From Physcomitrium patens (Eukaryota; Streptophyta; Bryopsida; Funariales; Funariaceae), in the NCBI RefSeq assembly GCF_000002425.4, contig NC_037262.1, positions 2,610,080 to 2,674,079 of the forward strand: a DNA stretch of 64,000 bases. Reading direction: 5' to 3'. The notes under the pieces were generated by a model. It did no database searches. It worked only from the letters and a program-made list of their open reading frames with translations, and was not told the DNA's origin. Both the position numbers and the translations under genes were made by a program. Shown here in pieces: positions 34,828 through 47,412 of this stretch. The stretch's first letter is position 1; every line of letters starts with the position of its first letter.

Positions 34828-35379
34828 TGTCACGGCCATAATCATGTAAGCTAATAATTACATATAGAAATAGGTAGAAGTAAGTAAAAGTAGATAAAAG
34901 TAAGTTAATTCTATAATATTTAATATAGAAGCTTCTTAGAAACTTCCTAGACGCTGCTTTGACTTCATAGGTGTCTTTAATTGACTTTTTGGATTAGAAA
35001 CGTGGTCAACAAGTTGGCCATGTGCCACACATGTTGTTAGCTTGAAGATCAAGCTAACTTTGTGGCCCACACGTAGAAAAACTTGCCTTGTAAGTCAAGG
35101 CATGTGTCCTATAAAGTCAACACATATTAGAGGTCCTATAGAACGTCGCCACGTAGCCCCTAGTTAGATAGTATATATAGAGACAAGAGTGAAGGCTTCT
35201 TCACTCTTGTCAACTCCTTTCTTGCTTCTAGTCGAGGTTCAAGAGTCTTTAGTTTCTTGTCTTGTAGCAATAGCCATTCCAGTTTCCTTTTAATATACCT
35301 ACTTGTTTATATTTTGACTTATTATATCGAGATAGCCTTTTTGTATATATTTTCCGTCATCGAGTCTTTGTCCTTGACA
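34828..35379 (+). repeat. chromovirus 3' LTR
   Basis: 552 bp, nearly identical to the 5' LTR, with TATA box and hairpin retained. It ends CCTTGACA and is followed by the AATAT duplication at 35380-35384. Confidence 0.95.
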
Positions 35380-35581
35380 AATATTGAAGTTTGAAGATTT
35401 TCTTTGAACAATACTAAGTACAAGACATAGTTGTTGATTTGACTTTGTAGAAGGATGTTTAGTTATCAATTTGATGTGCAACTTTGTACATGTGTACAAG
35501 ACTGTGTGTATTATTCCATGTAACTTTCAGATTTATAAAGCAATCATTGAAATTTCTGTAATTGCTCTTCACAGTTGGCAC

Positions 35582-35614
35582 TTCAGATTTTGTACTCGGT
35601 TTTGTTTGTCACTG
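35582..35614 (-). repeat. Tc1-element right terminal inverted repeat
   Basis: 33 bp ending TTTGTCACTG, perfectly complementary to 27653-27685. TA follows, leading into a TA microsatellite. The stretch 35385-35581 is the transposon's own 3' untranslated part. Confidence 0.95.
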
Positions 35615-35616
35615 TA

Positions 35617-35658
<42 letters not shown>

Positions 35659-38161
35659 TTTGTTGGCTCTTATATTTGGATTGTGAATTATTGATTAGTT
35701 ATGGGGAGCTCCATGAAGAATAATTTTATTGACTTTGATATTAATGTGTGCCCAATTTGGACAAGTGTTGGAGTTTCAAACCAATAAGAATGTTCTAAGT
35801 CTAGATTGATGTAGCAATTGTTATTGTAACAAAAAGCGGCTAACAAATGATTTTTTTTTAATTGTTTGCCACATTTGGAGATCTACAGGAATATAGAAGT
35901 ACATATCTTATAATTTTTAAAAAAAATCTCTAGAAGATTAAGTTCTTCAAGGATATTCGATAATTAAATTAAGATATTTTTTAATTGATCTTTTTTATAT
36001 AAAAAAATAGTATAGCAATAAATCATAATTTTTATAAATATTTTATAGGTCATTTGAGCACAATATGAAATTAATAAAATATTTATGAAATAAATTAATA
36101 CTTGTTTATTTTTATTAAATTTTGGCAATACCTTATCATTTAAAGCTCTCACAAGATACTTCTTAGGTATTCTTCTATCCTAGATTACTATCTATATTTA
36201 TTGATGGAAAAGATCAAATAATTTAGATATGAGATACTATTATTGTCACTATACAAATTGCAAATACTATCTTTATTAATGTTTTATCAAGTGCATTAAC
36301 TAATATGTATTTAATTTCTATTACTTGGATTTACAACTTGGTTCATTATGCATATTCCACCTCTTCTATTTACCATAATCAAGCCTAGAATTAGGATAAT
36401 TCATCAGTTTTAATTTTACATTCTTAATGTATAAAGGCTGGATTTTATTACCAAAATTTTAAAAAATATATGACATTTTTTAGTATTACTGACATTTTGT
36501 ATATATGTTCCTACATTAAAAGTGGCTGATTTTACAAAAAATACCAACCTTGTGTGTTTATTAAACATTTTGTCTTAGAATATCTTCCTAGAATTAATAC
36601 TTTTGTTAAATTGTATTGATGTTAAATTAATTGTTTATTTTTAATAATGTTTAGGCTATTTATAAACCATCTGTATTCTCATTATATACCTGAAGTTAAA
36701 GAATACACAATATTAAATATACTTTAAATTTAAATGAAAGTTTCAACTTTTTTTTTTAATAAAACAAATCACTTGTGCAAATTTCAACCATGGTGTTAAA
36801 AATCAGCTTTTTGAAATAAAAAAAATACTTTGTGTATGATTTTTTTGGCTCACTTTATGAAATATTATCACCTAAATTAATGTTTTCTAATTAAATATAT
36901 TTATGAAGTTATACTCTAAAACATTTCAAATTTGTAAATGGATAATGAATTTATATTATACTTTTTTGAAAAACTAAAACTTCTCCACGATCACAAATGA
37001 AGATTAAAAATAACCATTCATGGACATATCATTATATGATATACTTCAATCAACACTGCAAGAAAAGAAACGGACCCATTACATTGCACACAATATCACC
37101 TCCAGTAATCGCTGTTTTACTATATATTTTGTTCATCTAGGTCGTGTTACTTCTTAACTCAACAGAGCAGCAGAATCCACTGTTTTCAAAATTGGCTTTA
37201 GTTAAGACTCTCTATAGCTTATCCTCTTGCTAGCATGTATAAGAAGCAAGGAAAGACTTGCGTGAAAAATCCTTAAATGAGAACATTCTGGAGCTCACTG
37301 GAAGGCAACAAATGCACTGATATCAGAGGGCTAATGCAGATTCTCACATAAAGTTGCAGTTTTCTGTTGCTGCAGTCACGAACAACGCCGAAGGCTGTGT
37401 CGAAAGCTCATCGTCCTCCCATGTGGGTAGTTCAGCTGGCAGCACAAAACGGTGGCCCAAACATGAGGTTAGTCACAGCACCCAGCTTGCAAATTAACTC
37501 CATCGCCACCCGAGCAAAGCAAGATATTCCAAAAAGACACTACTAGTGTCAGAGACTAGAGTGGTGGTCACGGAAGCTGAGGGATGATGTGGAGTTCTGT
37601 GTGGAGGTCCCGAACTCGGGGTGCTCTTCAGTGGCCAGTGCCAGCTTCAAAAACAGTGGGCTGTTCATTTTCTCCATTGCCTGGCATGGAACTGTTTCTA
37701 AGACTAAACTAAATTACCTGACAAATTCTACCTTTCTGCAACGTTCTGAAATGTTGGCGAACCTGCGTTTCTTCTCACACTGAGCTGATTTTTAGCATTA
37801 TAGCTTGCTATCACGTTCTACGGAACTGACAGATCGAAGAGGGCTTAAAGCAATAATAGCCCTTGTAAAAATGTACAGATTAATGCTAAAAATGAGGGAG
37901 GCATGTTACAAACACCCTTATAATAGGACTTTCGTTTGCTAAGGCTTTTCTAGCACTGTAACCGGAGCAAAAGTCGATATCCATGATTTATAGTAGCTAT
38001 GAAGGCTTACCTCCACAGAAGCGCGCTTGGCTAGTCCTTGAGAAGTTGACCTGTAGGTCTAGTTTGGAGAACAAAGCGAAACCGCAAAAGTGCGCAAACC
38101 AGATCAACCATGGGTTGTCAGAAGCCCTTGTAGAGACGTGCAGTGCATGGAGGTCTCAGCT
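35617..38161. other. AT-rich intergenic DNA, no gene seen
   Basis: Starts with a TA microsatellite (to about 35656) and is strongly AT-rich to about 37000, then more balanced. No reading frame shows family motifs. The more balanced part (37150-38160) may include the 3' flank of the small minus-strand gene proposed at 38162-38386. Confidence 0.5.
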
Positions 38162-38386
38162 TCAGTACTGGAAATTCTTAACCTGGTTCACCACGGGCTC
38201 CAGCGGACCGCAGGGAACGCAGACCAAGAGCAGCAGCAACGCAGATAGGGCGCCAAAGAAAGATGGAAGGGCCCACATGCCGACGGCTTGGTCTACAACT
38301 TCTTGGGTTTGCTCCATCAAAGCGGGCGCTATGGCGGTACTGACGATCAGAAACACAAGAAGCGAGAAAATGAAGAAGAGAAGCAT
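38162..38386 (-). CDS. Possible small membrane protein, 74 residues
   Basis: Unrecognised. The frame starts at an ATG (38386) and predicts two hydrophobic segments: residues 1-22 (LLFFIFSLLVFLIVSTAIA) and about 40-60 (PSFFGALSALLLLLVCV), joined by a short polar loop with EQTQEVVDQ, and a short polar tail NQVKNFQY. This would fit a two-span protein or a signal peptide plus one span. Upstream on the minus strand lies a CT-rich leader-like sequence. The overlapping plus-strand frame (37983-38567) has poor composition. It could also be chance. Support is from composition only. Confidence 0.4.
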   Translation of the reverse strand: MLLFFIFSLLVFLIVSTAIAPALMEQTQEVVDQAVGMWALPSFFGALSALLLLLVCVPCGPLEPVVNQVKNFQY

Positions 38387-40165
38387 GATTCCAAATCAAA
38401 CAGCGCTCAAATCAAATCCCCCTCACGAGTCACAAATCAAGCGCAATCAACTGAGGCTCGGCTTCTCACAGAGACGTCGTAGCAGTGTCGGAACCCGTGT
38501 CGGAAGACACCATACCCCCAGAAACACCAGGTTTGGAAAAAAGAACTGCGAAGGAGACTTGACATGAGATAATGCTTTCAACTTCTGGGAAAGTCCTTTT
38601 CTGTGGCACACAATTGAATAGAACCTGCCTCCTCTGCGTCAGGCTGCATGTGTCCTCTCCACCAAAAGCGACTGATGGGGACCTGCTTCAGCCTTGGCCT
38701 ACAAGTGAGTACATTCCTGTACACCTTATCAACAACCTCACTGCGGGCTCCTCATGACCCAGTCCTGTTCAGTGTCCTGATCGACTGCCTAATTAGCTCA
38801 GGGATTAGCGAGTTTCAAAACCTTAAAACACGACATTCGAGTTTTATACGAGGCGCTTAGTGCATAACCCATGAGGCAATCCCAACGCAGAGATGGGTGT
38901 GGGCAGCTTTATCTCGGGGATGGTGCTCACAAAACTTAATTCTTCAGTATCAGTCCATCCGCATATCCGATCTGTGGCCAATCTGCAACAGTACGCTGGT
39001 AGAGAGTACATTAAACCCATAATCTCCAAGTGGAGCGATTGGTGGCCAGATCATGCAGCCCAATGACTCTGTCAACACTAATCTCGTACAACCTGGAATG
39101 TTTAAAAGTCTGTTTGGTTTAAGAGTCTGTAACTAGGCTGTGGAGTATGAGAGAGAGAGAGAGAAAGAGACTAATGGTGTAGTTCACCAGGAGTCCACAA
39201 TTATACTGGAACGTAGAGAATCGAGCATCGACTACGGAAGTCAAGGAAATAGACGTTTTGAAATTCGAGTGCCATCTAAAATGCGTAGAAATGCATGCTG
39301 CAAAGGGCTACACCAGCCGACTCCATCACAGGTAGAAACAGTGTCCGTGGCTAAAAAAACAAGAATCGACTCACCTTGAGACCGCAGTATAATACAGCTT
39401 TGTGGTAGACGTGCAGAGAACAGCGTTGAAATCCTTCAGAAGGGTCCACCCTGACCATACTGTTGTGGAAGTAGCTCCAGTCCGTATTAGTGAACTGTAA
39501 TAGTCTACAATGGATTACCTACAACACTGCCATTGCGTCAGCACTGTGACTTGTACCCCTACATTGCACTAGGTACGTAAGTACGGGTTATTCGATTGTT
39601 GAGAGTGCTCAAATTGCACGAGGCTGCCTGTTCATAAAGCGTGACGTACTGTAAAGTAACCTTGATGATCCATCCGCCCTGCTGTCATCGGTTTTCTTTA
39701 CAAGTTTTAAGAGCATAACTGCAACTCAACACTCCATCCAGTATTGGCAGAGACGATGACTATAGTTGTGCAGAGTATAGATTTGACCAGGCAGTACCTT
39801 GCAGCCCAAGAAATAAATCGATGTATTCAACGAGCTCCGCATCTTTGGATTGCTCAGAAATGCATTTTGAAACATTTGAGGAGCTCCTTGCAGAGGTGGG
39901 ATATATTGTAGTAGGTGTACACGTGAGAAAAAGGATTTCACAAGGAAATGCATCACTCCATTGGACATGTCATGCAAAGAGAAACCCCTTGGATGACGAG
40001 GATATAGTTGACCAGAAAAGCCAAAAATTTAGAGTTCACAATTGCTGATAAGAGCTGCAAACCGTAGGCAATTGTGTTTCAAAAAAGGAAGAGCATGTAG
40101 CTGATCAGCCAGACTCAAAATGTATCTAACCCCAAGTTGCAAGTCGACTACAACACTCCTCTCCA
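38387..40165. other. Intergenic DNA downstream of DAPF
   Basis: About 1.8 kb of balanced composition without a recognised gene. An AG-repeat lies at about 39149-39170. The right end must contain the DAPF 3' untranslated region. Several short frames exist on both strands, none with a known motif. Confidence 0.5.
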
Positions 40166-43100
40166 CTAATTCTCGAGCACAACTGTGCCCTGAAATACTC
40201 TCTTCGCAGGGCCGGTCATGTAGATGTGGTTGTCCGATTCTCTCCACTCAATTTCCAGCGGACCACCGGGCAGATCAACTGTGCACCTCTGCAACATTAA
40301 AAACCAAAGCAATTTTACGTAAATACACAATCACCCATTATAAAAGAAGAAAAAGATTCAAGTGCACTACGTATATAAATACACATTATCCAAGTTTTAA
40401 ATCCTAATGCCGCACACGACCAAAAACTGCCTACAACTTTTTGCTTCCAATTTATTTACGTTTCTCGTGATTAGTGAATCGAATTATAATTCGATTACAA
40501 TTGAGTAATTCATATTTGAGACACTACAGATTTGAGATGCCCTGTCATGTGCAATTCCTATCAATGAAAACAAATGACCAATAAATGGAAGCATGTCCCC
40601 AGTTTTCTAAGTGTTAAAAACTAACTGTACGCAGTGCCAAGTCCTTGTCAGAGGCACAGTCCTGGGCCAACGACACACGCATTACCTATCCCAAAATTGG
40701 TAACGATAGCAGATCTAGACCCCATGCACTAACAACATGTGCGGAGGAAAACATTGGAACATAGGTACAAACACAACACAACTTAGCACAAGACGGAGGG
40801 GAGGGGACCGAGAAGAAGCAAATATAGTGTTCCTCTATACCCAACGTAAACACCTACTTCTAAAAGAATACAACTGCAATTTAATCTTTGATTGATAAAA
40901 TTGAACTGCGTTAAATACTTTAATAATATATCGTTCCAGAAAATAATGTCAATTCATAGAAGTTAATACTGTATTTATAATGGTATTTCCTAAACATATT
41001 CGAACTAATTTTAAAATTTTTAAAAATGTATAACATAATTATTATGACAGCATACAAGTAATCTAAAAATAACAATCTATGACTTTCTCCTCCACGAGAA
41101 AGTTGAATGAGTATCATCTGGAAAAGGCAAAATCATCTACACCATTAGGGGATTAAGGGATCTGGAATAAGCATTGAAATGAACCAACGTGGCTTAAACG
41201 AAGCAATAAGAATTAACCAGAGCCATTTTCAACAAATTAGGAACACCACTGTCATCCAAGAACAAGATACACAAGATGATTCATCTAGCTCAAGATTGCA
41301 TTACAGGACACACGAACTCACCCTTTCGGCGCGACCTTCCTTCACTGCAGCAACAACTACCGCACAAGCTCCAGTTCCACAGGCCTGAGTAGCACCTGTC
41401 CATGAAAAGACAAACAAGATTAATCAAGTGATAGTAGCAGGCTGAGGTTGAGATCTATAACATGTACTAGACAATGATGGAAAGGCCAACAAGATTCTGT
41501 TATATAAACAACCGCAATGGTTGTTGAACTGTTGTATGCTATTGTAGATATATAGGAAAGAGATAAACACGCCTGGCGTCGTAGGCGTCGTAAAAGCAAT
41601 TAAAACATGTAAGGAAAGCCATACCGGCGCCCCGTTCCCACACGCGCATTTTGAGGTGATTACGAGAGAAGACCTCAACAAACTCTGAAATAGCACAACC
41701 CAAGATTCATATAAGCTTACATAGATCAGCTCTACACCATCTACAGCTTTATTCAGTCGAACAATAGGTGAAAAAACAATCTACCAAAGTGCTCTAGCAA
41801 ATTTTCTGAACATTCCTTGCGTACCTGTGTTTGTTCTCGCAGGAAACACTTCGTGGTGCTCAAATAGAGGTCCAATTTGCTCCAAAGGAAGTGCATCAAC
41901 ATTCAACCCCTATTATACACAGCATATAACATAAGTACACACCACTAGAAGTCAAGTTAATTTAACACTCAGCTCAAATCATTATTTTTATGCGGAGTAA
42001 TAATAATGATGATGATGACGATACTATAACATACTGAAGCTACGAGTAAAACCCTTACCTCTCCTCCTTCCTGTCCGAAGGTGATAGCGTGAGGATTGCC
42101 CATGCTAACACACGTCATCAGCCACGTCTTTCCATCCACATCCAACGGTGCTTTGACAACCTCCCCTTGAGGAGCAAGCTTAGTTGGAATCTGAGGTGCT
42201 TCCAGTATAGGAGGTCCCATATCCACGCAGACCTGTGTAGCATAGTGTATAATAAGTACAAAAATTATTCACAGAAAACTATACAAAGAAGCGGTTGGAC
42301 TACAAGAAGGGACTTGGCACTCCCAAGATTGAATTTGACTCTGAAGGACGATGCCATATAAGACCACAGTGTGAAAGTTGCACACCTGTCCGTCTTCCCG
42401 CAATTCAAGAATCATGTGGCCTGCGAGAGTGAGGACTTTGTAACTGCGAACTCAAAACGCACGTGAATTTAATGAGCTCAACAACATGCTTAAATGTCAA
42501 AGTAGAGGATGGAATGCAAGAGATAAATCCCCAGTGTGAAAGCTGAAACGGGAAATACCTCCTGGGTGCTGATGCCTGCTCAAGGTCAGCAAGATACTTG
42601 GCGAAACAGCGAATTCCATTGCCACACATCTGCTTGCAAAAAGCACGCAATTGTGACTAGCGCATCTTTGATTGCATTTCTTGACCAGAAAAAACTCGAT
42701 ATTATCACCTAGACCTAACCAAATCACGAGAGCATTGTCCACAATCAAGACTCCACAACCAATGAAGATCATCTGAAAGTAATGGAGCATGAGTTTACTC
42801 AACGTCCAATAGATTCAACACAAAGGAACGGAAACGAGCAAGATGGCTGAAGAGAAGTCACTCAAGGCATGAGTTGCAGCGAAGCGGAATATGTCTCACC
42901 TCTGGTTCAGAACCGTCAGAGTTGTAGATTCGCATTTGATAATCTTCCCCGTCCCGCATGACAAAGATGACACCATCGCCACCAATGCCGAGATGGCGGT
43001 CACACAAGCGAACAGCCTCTGCCGCAGTTATGATCGGTTCCGAAAAATCGAGGTTGTTGACCTGCAATTATTATGAACATTAGCCTACTCGATGATAAAT

Positions 43101-43253
43101 CCATTCTCACCACATAACTCCCCTGTCCCCATGGGAAAAAATCTGGGACAAAAATGGAGAGAAAGATAGTAGGTGACTTGGTAGAAGCCGTTCCGTATAT
43201 TTGTGCACTGCTGAGGCACGATATCTCTCTCCCTCTCGCTCCTTTCACATAAA

Positions 43254-43288
<35 letters not shown>

Positions 43289-44160
43289 CCAGACCAGACC
43301 AGACCAGACCAGACCAAACCAAACCCTAACAACGTGCGTACATCATCATCCTAGTCAAATGACGGAAGCTTAGGCTGCTAGAATCTCCAAGTCCGAAATC
43401 CGAAAGTTGTGAGACGTGATACAGGAGGATACGCAACTACACATTTTGATTTCAAAGAATACGAGGAACGCATTGAGTCCGTGAGCCTCGAACACTAGAA
43501 CGAGCTTCAAGGTTCCAGTTCCCCGTACAATTGCATTACAGGCGACTGCCACACCGAATAATGTCTCAAAGTATCGCCCTAACGCATGGAAACCTTGAAC
43601 TACGTTCCAGATAAAAAACATAAACCAGAATTTCTGCAAATGGATACACGACTGCAGAAAATGCTCACCATGATGAAGTCATTGCCGATACCTTGGTACT
43701 TCACAAACTCCAACGTTCTCTTCGACTCTTTTACCATACCTCCATCGAAAGAGCCGAAAACCTACACTTCAAAAGAATAATCAAAATTCATCAAATCAGA
43801 TGCAAATGCTTCACCACACGAAAGAAGAACAAAACCCTGAAATCAGCTAAAAAAGACCGAAACTCGAGCCACCTAAGCTCCAAACCCGCAAATAACCAAC
43901 CCAAAACCGAAGCTCACGTTCTCCAACCGATTCTCCGTCTTCACACCGCCACCCGCAGCCCTGGTCTCAGTGAACAAATCCGTGCCAAACCCACCCGACG
44001 CGTCCAAATTGGCTCTGGCACCCCACAGCAGCAGCGACCTGCGGGTGGCCAGCCGCTGCGCTCTCGTCCCAGAGGGCTTCCCAGGCAGGAACGACGAGCA
44101 GTCACCGAATCCGCTCGTCGCCCTTCTGTTGCCAATCAAAAGCTGATTCTGCAGCGCCAT
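40166..44160 (-). CDS. DAPF: Diaminopimelate epimerase, plastidic
   Basis: Converts LL- to meso-diaminopimelate, the penultimate step of lysine synthesis in plastids. Exons in transcript order: 44160-43918, 43761-43669, 43061-42900, 42629-42559, 42443-42386, 42232-42059, 41909-41825, 41684-41625, 41395-41322 and 40288-40166, joining in phase to 380 residues. Residues 1-about 80 (Arg/Ser/Gly-rich) fit a chloroplast transit peptide. The mature enzyme opens with [13 protein letters not shown]. Both catalytic cysteines are present: Cys168 in MCGNGIRC and Cys321 in [38 protein letters not shown] and the closing [12 protein letters not shown] are also in family order. No breaks. The gene lies head to head with the AVT6 gene, 3.25 kb apart. 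Confidence 0.95.
43258..43325. repeat. Poly-A run plus AGACC pentamer array in DAPF intron 2
   Basis: About 27 A residues (43260-43286) run into six or so AGACC units that decay to AAACC. Simple-sequence expansion inside an intron. A retro-inserted A-tail is another possible source. Confidence 0.7.
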
Positions 44161-47100
44161 GCTCCTCCTTGCAAACCTTAAAACAAAAAACCCTCTGAAA
44201 CTTGGCAAAACCTCGCAAAATCTCACACAGTAAGAAGCTCTGAAGTGCAATTCACAGTGGCCACAGGCTCTACTGCAATGTGAGCGGGGAATTGGGATTG
44301 GACACAAGCGGCGAGATTCGTGCTACGGCCCCTCCGAATGCGCGAACGCAGAAATAGAGAGAGTGAGAGAATGTGGAGCGGGGGCTCCAGATTCGGGAAG
44401 CACCCTCTGCACCTCCCCAGCCATTCATACTCTCTCCCTCTCTCACTCGGGCACTGGGAGCCCCTTCCCATGCCCTAATTCGCCCGCACCGCATTTGGAT
44501 TTCTTCTTTAATATTTTTTGAATTTTTGAATTCCACGTGGGCACTTGGAGGTGCTCGGCCGAGCTCTTAAACGTCTGCCTTGGTACTCACGTTTGCCAGG
44601 TTTTAACTGAAATGTGGTAATTGGGACTTCTTCTTACTTATGTTTCGTTCTATTTTTAAAAAAAATTGTCTGATCTTTTTTCTAAAACAAGAGGGAATGA
44701 TTTTTAAGCCGTGTGATTGTGGAGTATTTCTATTGTTGTTCTGGGTTGCGTGAAATGGTCCGATGTATGATGACAATGTTGAAGAAGAGGTCGACTTTGT
44801 CTGTTGAACGTGTTCTTGTTTGCATTTAGAATATTAAGTCCCTGCCAGTTTTGTTGATGTTATTCTCTTTGTTGCAAGTTGTGTCAATTTTTTTGGGATT
44901 CAGAATGATGTTTGAATGATTGGGTATTGTACATTTCAGATTTGAATGCATTATCTGCTCTTCAAAAGTAAATCTTGAAAATAAGTAATGTTATTTGTTT
45001 GGAATCTCAAATGCTTTTTTCATATTATGCTTTGTACAAGTTTACGTTTTTTATGTGTTCATGATAATTTGCTACAGACATCATCAGTCTTCTTGGAATT
45101 GTATACACATAAAAGAAAAAACACAAGCAGATCTTAAGTGACATTGCTAAGGTTTTGAATTGCAATAGTGTTGCCTTTACAAAAAAGAAAAAAGAAAAAG
45201 AAAACCAATGCAAATTTTAACTGTTTTAATTTATTCAAAGAAATACACAAAGAATAACCATGCATTATCAATCTTAAAAATGCACTCTTGGTATGTTAAT
45301 TTATAATGAATATAGTAAACTCATATACTTACACTTTCTGATTTTTTTTTTATGAAATTAAATCCGTTAGAAAGTTTTTTCAATCTGCTACATTTCATGT
45401 CGTTCAATCGTTTGAACGTGGCTTTGGGACTTCTACAGAAAAAAATATGAAGAAATTTTTAAAGTTTCTAGACAATATTAATAGTTGATTACCATTCTCA
45501 GTAATTGTTACCGTCAATGCATACTTTTCATTTTATGTCACTTTCACTTTCACTTTTACTTAAGTTAAAACAATTTGCCTTCCATCCAAGAGAGCATGCT
45601 CTCTGCATGCAGGGGGTGCCACCAACTTCGTAAATATCAATGTCCTCAAAATTATTGTCCAAGAGCTCAAGATCACCATCAAAATATTCATCCACTGCAC
45701 ATCCATATACTACATCCATCCATCCAGCCAGCCAGCTCACGTGTTTGCAATCCAGGGTGGACTTTCATGGAACCGTACGTGGCCTCCAGCAGGTTCCAGG
45801 ATCTTGATTTACTATTATCTGTGGATGTACGAGTAGATGTGGTTGAATCCACATCTAGGGATGAAACTCGTCTCACGTGGTTCCTACAGTCTTTATCATC
45901 CAAAGTGAACCTTGCTGGATGGGACCAACACGACCTAGGACAGTTTTTCATCCGTAAGCCATTAAAAACGGTGACAACGAAGCCCAGGTTGTTGTGTCCC
46001 ATGATGTTGCCCTTGCTCTTCAAGGTCCGGAGGTCCAGCTGACGTGGAGATGACGTGGAACTAGATCGAGGTTTCTAGGAACCTAGGTCAGAAAATGCTT
46101 CTTGTCCACGCTTCTTAAAACTACTGGTCGTCAAACCCAACCAAGGACACGGGCCTCCGAATTAGGGCTCTGCCTTTGGAGGCGGTCTTCAATTAGGGTT
46201 TCACATTTGATCAACAGCAATCAACAAGGTAGGCTCTTTTGGATACTGTTTGGAAGGACGAATTTTCAATTCAAAAGGTGTATGGTTCTTGACGTCACCC
46301 AAATTCACTCGGTTTTGTTGGCCAGGAAAGGGAATTTCATCCATGTTCTTTATGCAATTTTGATTCATATTGCTATGATATTGTAGCCTTGAAAGGTGAA
46401 TGAGATGTCTCCAATTTTTGGACTCTGCACGGACAGTCTCTTGTCTAATATCAAAGGTCCAGTAGCGTTTGACCGACGGCTCTTGCTTGACAATCTTAAC
46501 TCTATTATTCATTTTCCATAAAGATCACTCTACCCCCCCCCTAAAAAGTAAAGAAAAATGAAAAAGAAAAAAGCAAGTGATACCGATTTATGGCTACAAG
46601 TGTAAACCATGCTACTATTTAACTTCTTCAAAACATACATGGGATATCATTTCAATGCTCCTAAACCGGATACCCGATTTGGAAACGAAAAATTTCCCAA
46701 TCGGAATAGAATAATAGAAAAAGGCTGAGGAGAAAAGTAAAAGTTGGAGGTGACGGGCGACAGAAAGGGACAGCAAGGGACGACTCGCTGTACCCGCGGA
46801 AGCCAGAAAAGGACGACGTGGTAACCACGTCATCCCTGACCCACTTGCCAAAGGGGCCCACTGGTGGAGTGGCAATAGGAGACGGACGGTATTAGGGGGT
46901 GCCCACCTTTACCACGCGGGCTTCGGAGCGTCGGAGTTCGTAGTCTATCTTTAGTTCGAAATATTTCCTCGCGACCTGCGGTTTATTGATCAGTCGGCTA
47001 GTTTCTAGGCGCTGACGATTTGCAGTTACCCGGTCGCTGTTAGCTTTCATTCAATGTGTTTTTGTTCTATTCTCAGAATTTGAGTTTGGTTTCGGTCATC

Positions 47101-47412
47101 TCGCATTGTTTGTGCGGTTCGTCCTGGAATTGGGTCGCGTCCGAGATCGGGAATGCTGGAGTGAGTTTGCAAGGTGGGCGAAGGGATCTGCGTTGGGAAT
47201 CCACCACGGCGAATCAACCTGAGAAGGGTTGGTTCGATCCGTCCACTGGGGCGTGGAAATTTTGGAGGCGGAAGGGAGGCTGGATGCGAGAACACTGCGG
47301 GAGCGATTGGGGATGAGCTAGTGGGGATAGTGATTGATTGACCACGACGAGGTTGCAAGCAATCACGAGAAACCGTTATGTAGATTGGGTGAATGCACCA
47401 ACGTGATCAGGT
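44161..47412. other. Divergent intergenic region between DAPF and AVT6
   Basis: About 3.25 kb. The first 0.4 kb (to about 44570) is GC-rich, as expected for the DAPF promoter. About 44600-45550 is AT-rich and empty. Overlapping frames on both strands at 45530-46045 (for example minus-strand EYFDGDLELLDNNFEDIDIYE) have some protein-like character but no known motif. A C-tract lies near 46533-46540. The last 0.5 kb is probably the AVT6 leader and promoter. Confidence 0.45.

Larger units (their letters stand above)
29007..35379 (+). mobile_element. Ty3/gypsy chromodomain LTR retrotransposon (chromovirus)
   Basis: A complete element with LTRs of 553 and 552 bp, TG...CA ends and the 5-bp duplication AATAT (29002-29006 and 35380-35384). 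Order: 5' LTR, gag, protease, reverse transcriptase, RNase H, integrase, chromodomain, a possible extra frame, polypurine tract, 3' LTR. Gypsy order (integrase after RNase H) and the C-terminal chromodomain define it as a chromovirus. The two LTRs differ at about a dozen sites by eye (roughly 2-3 percent), so the insertion is much younger than the copia element. Coding frames carry nonsense codons but pol has no frameshift. Confidence 0.95.
27653..35614 (+). mobile_element. Tc1-type DD34E DNA transposon, interrupted by an LTR element
   Basis: The ends are CAGTGACAAACAAAACC... at 27653 and its exact reverse complement finishing at 35614. The terminal inverted repeats match perfectly over 33 bp (27653-27685 and 35582-35614) and are flanked by TA on both sides (27651-27652 and 35615-35616), the standard Tc1/mariner target duplication. 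Without the nested retrotransposon (29007-35379 plus one AATAT copy) the element is 1584 bp, typical for Tc1. It carries one transposase frame. The right-hand flank is a TA microsatellite (35615-35656). Confidence 0.95.
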
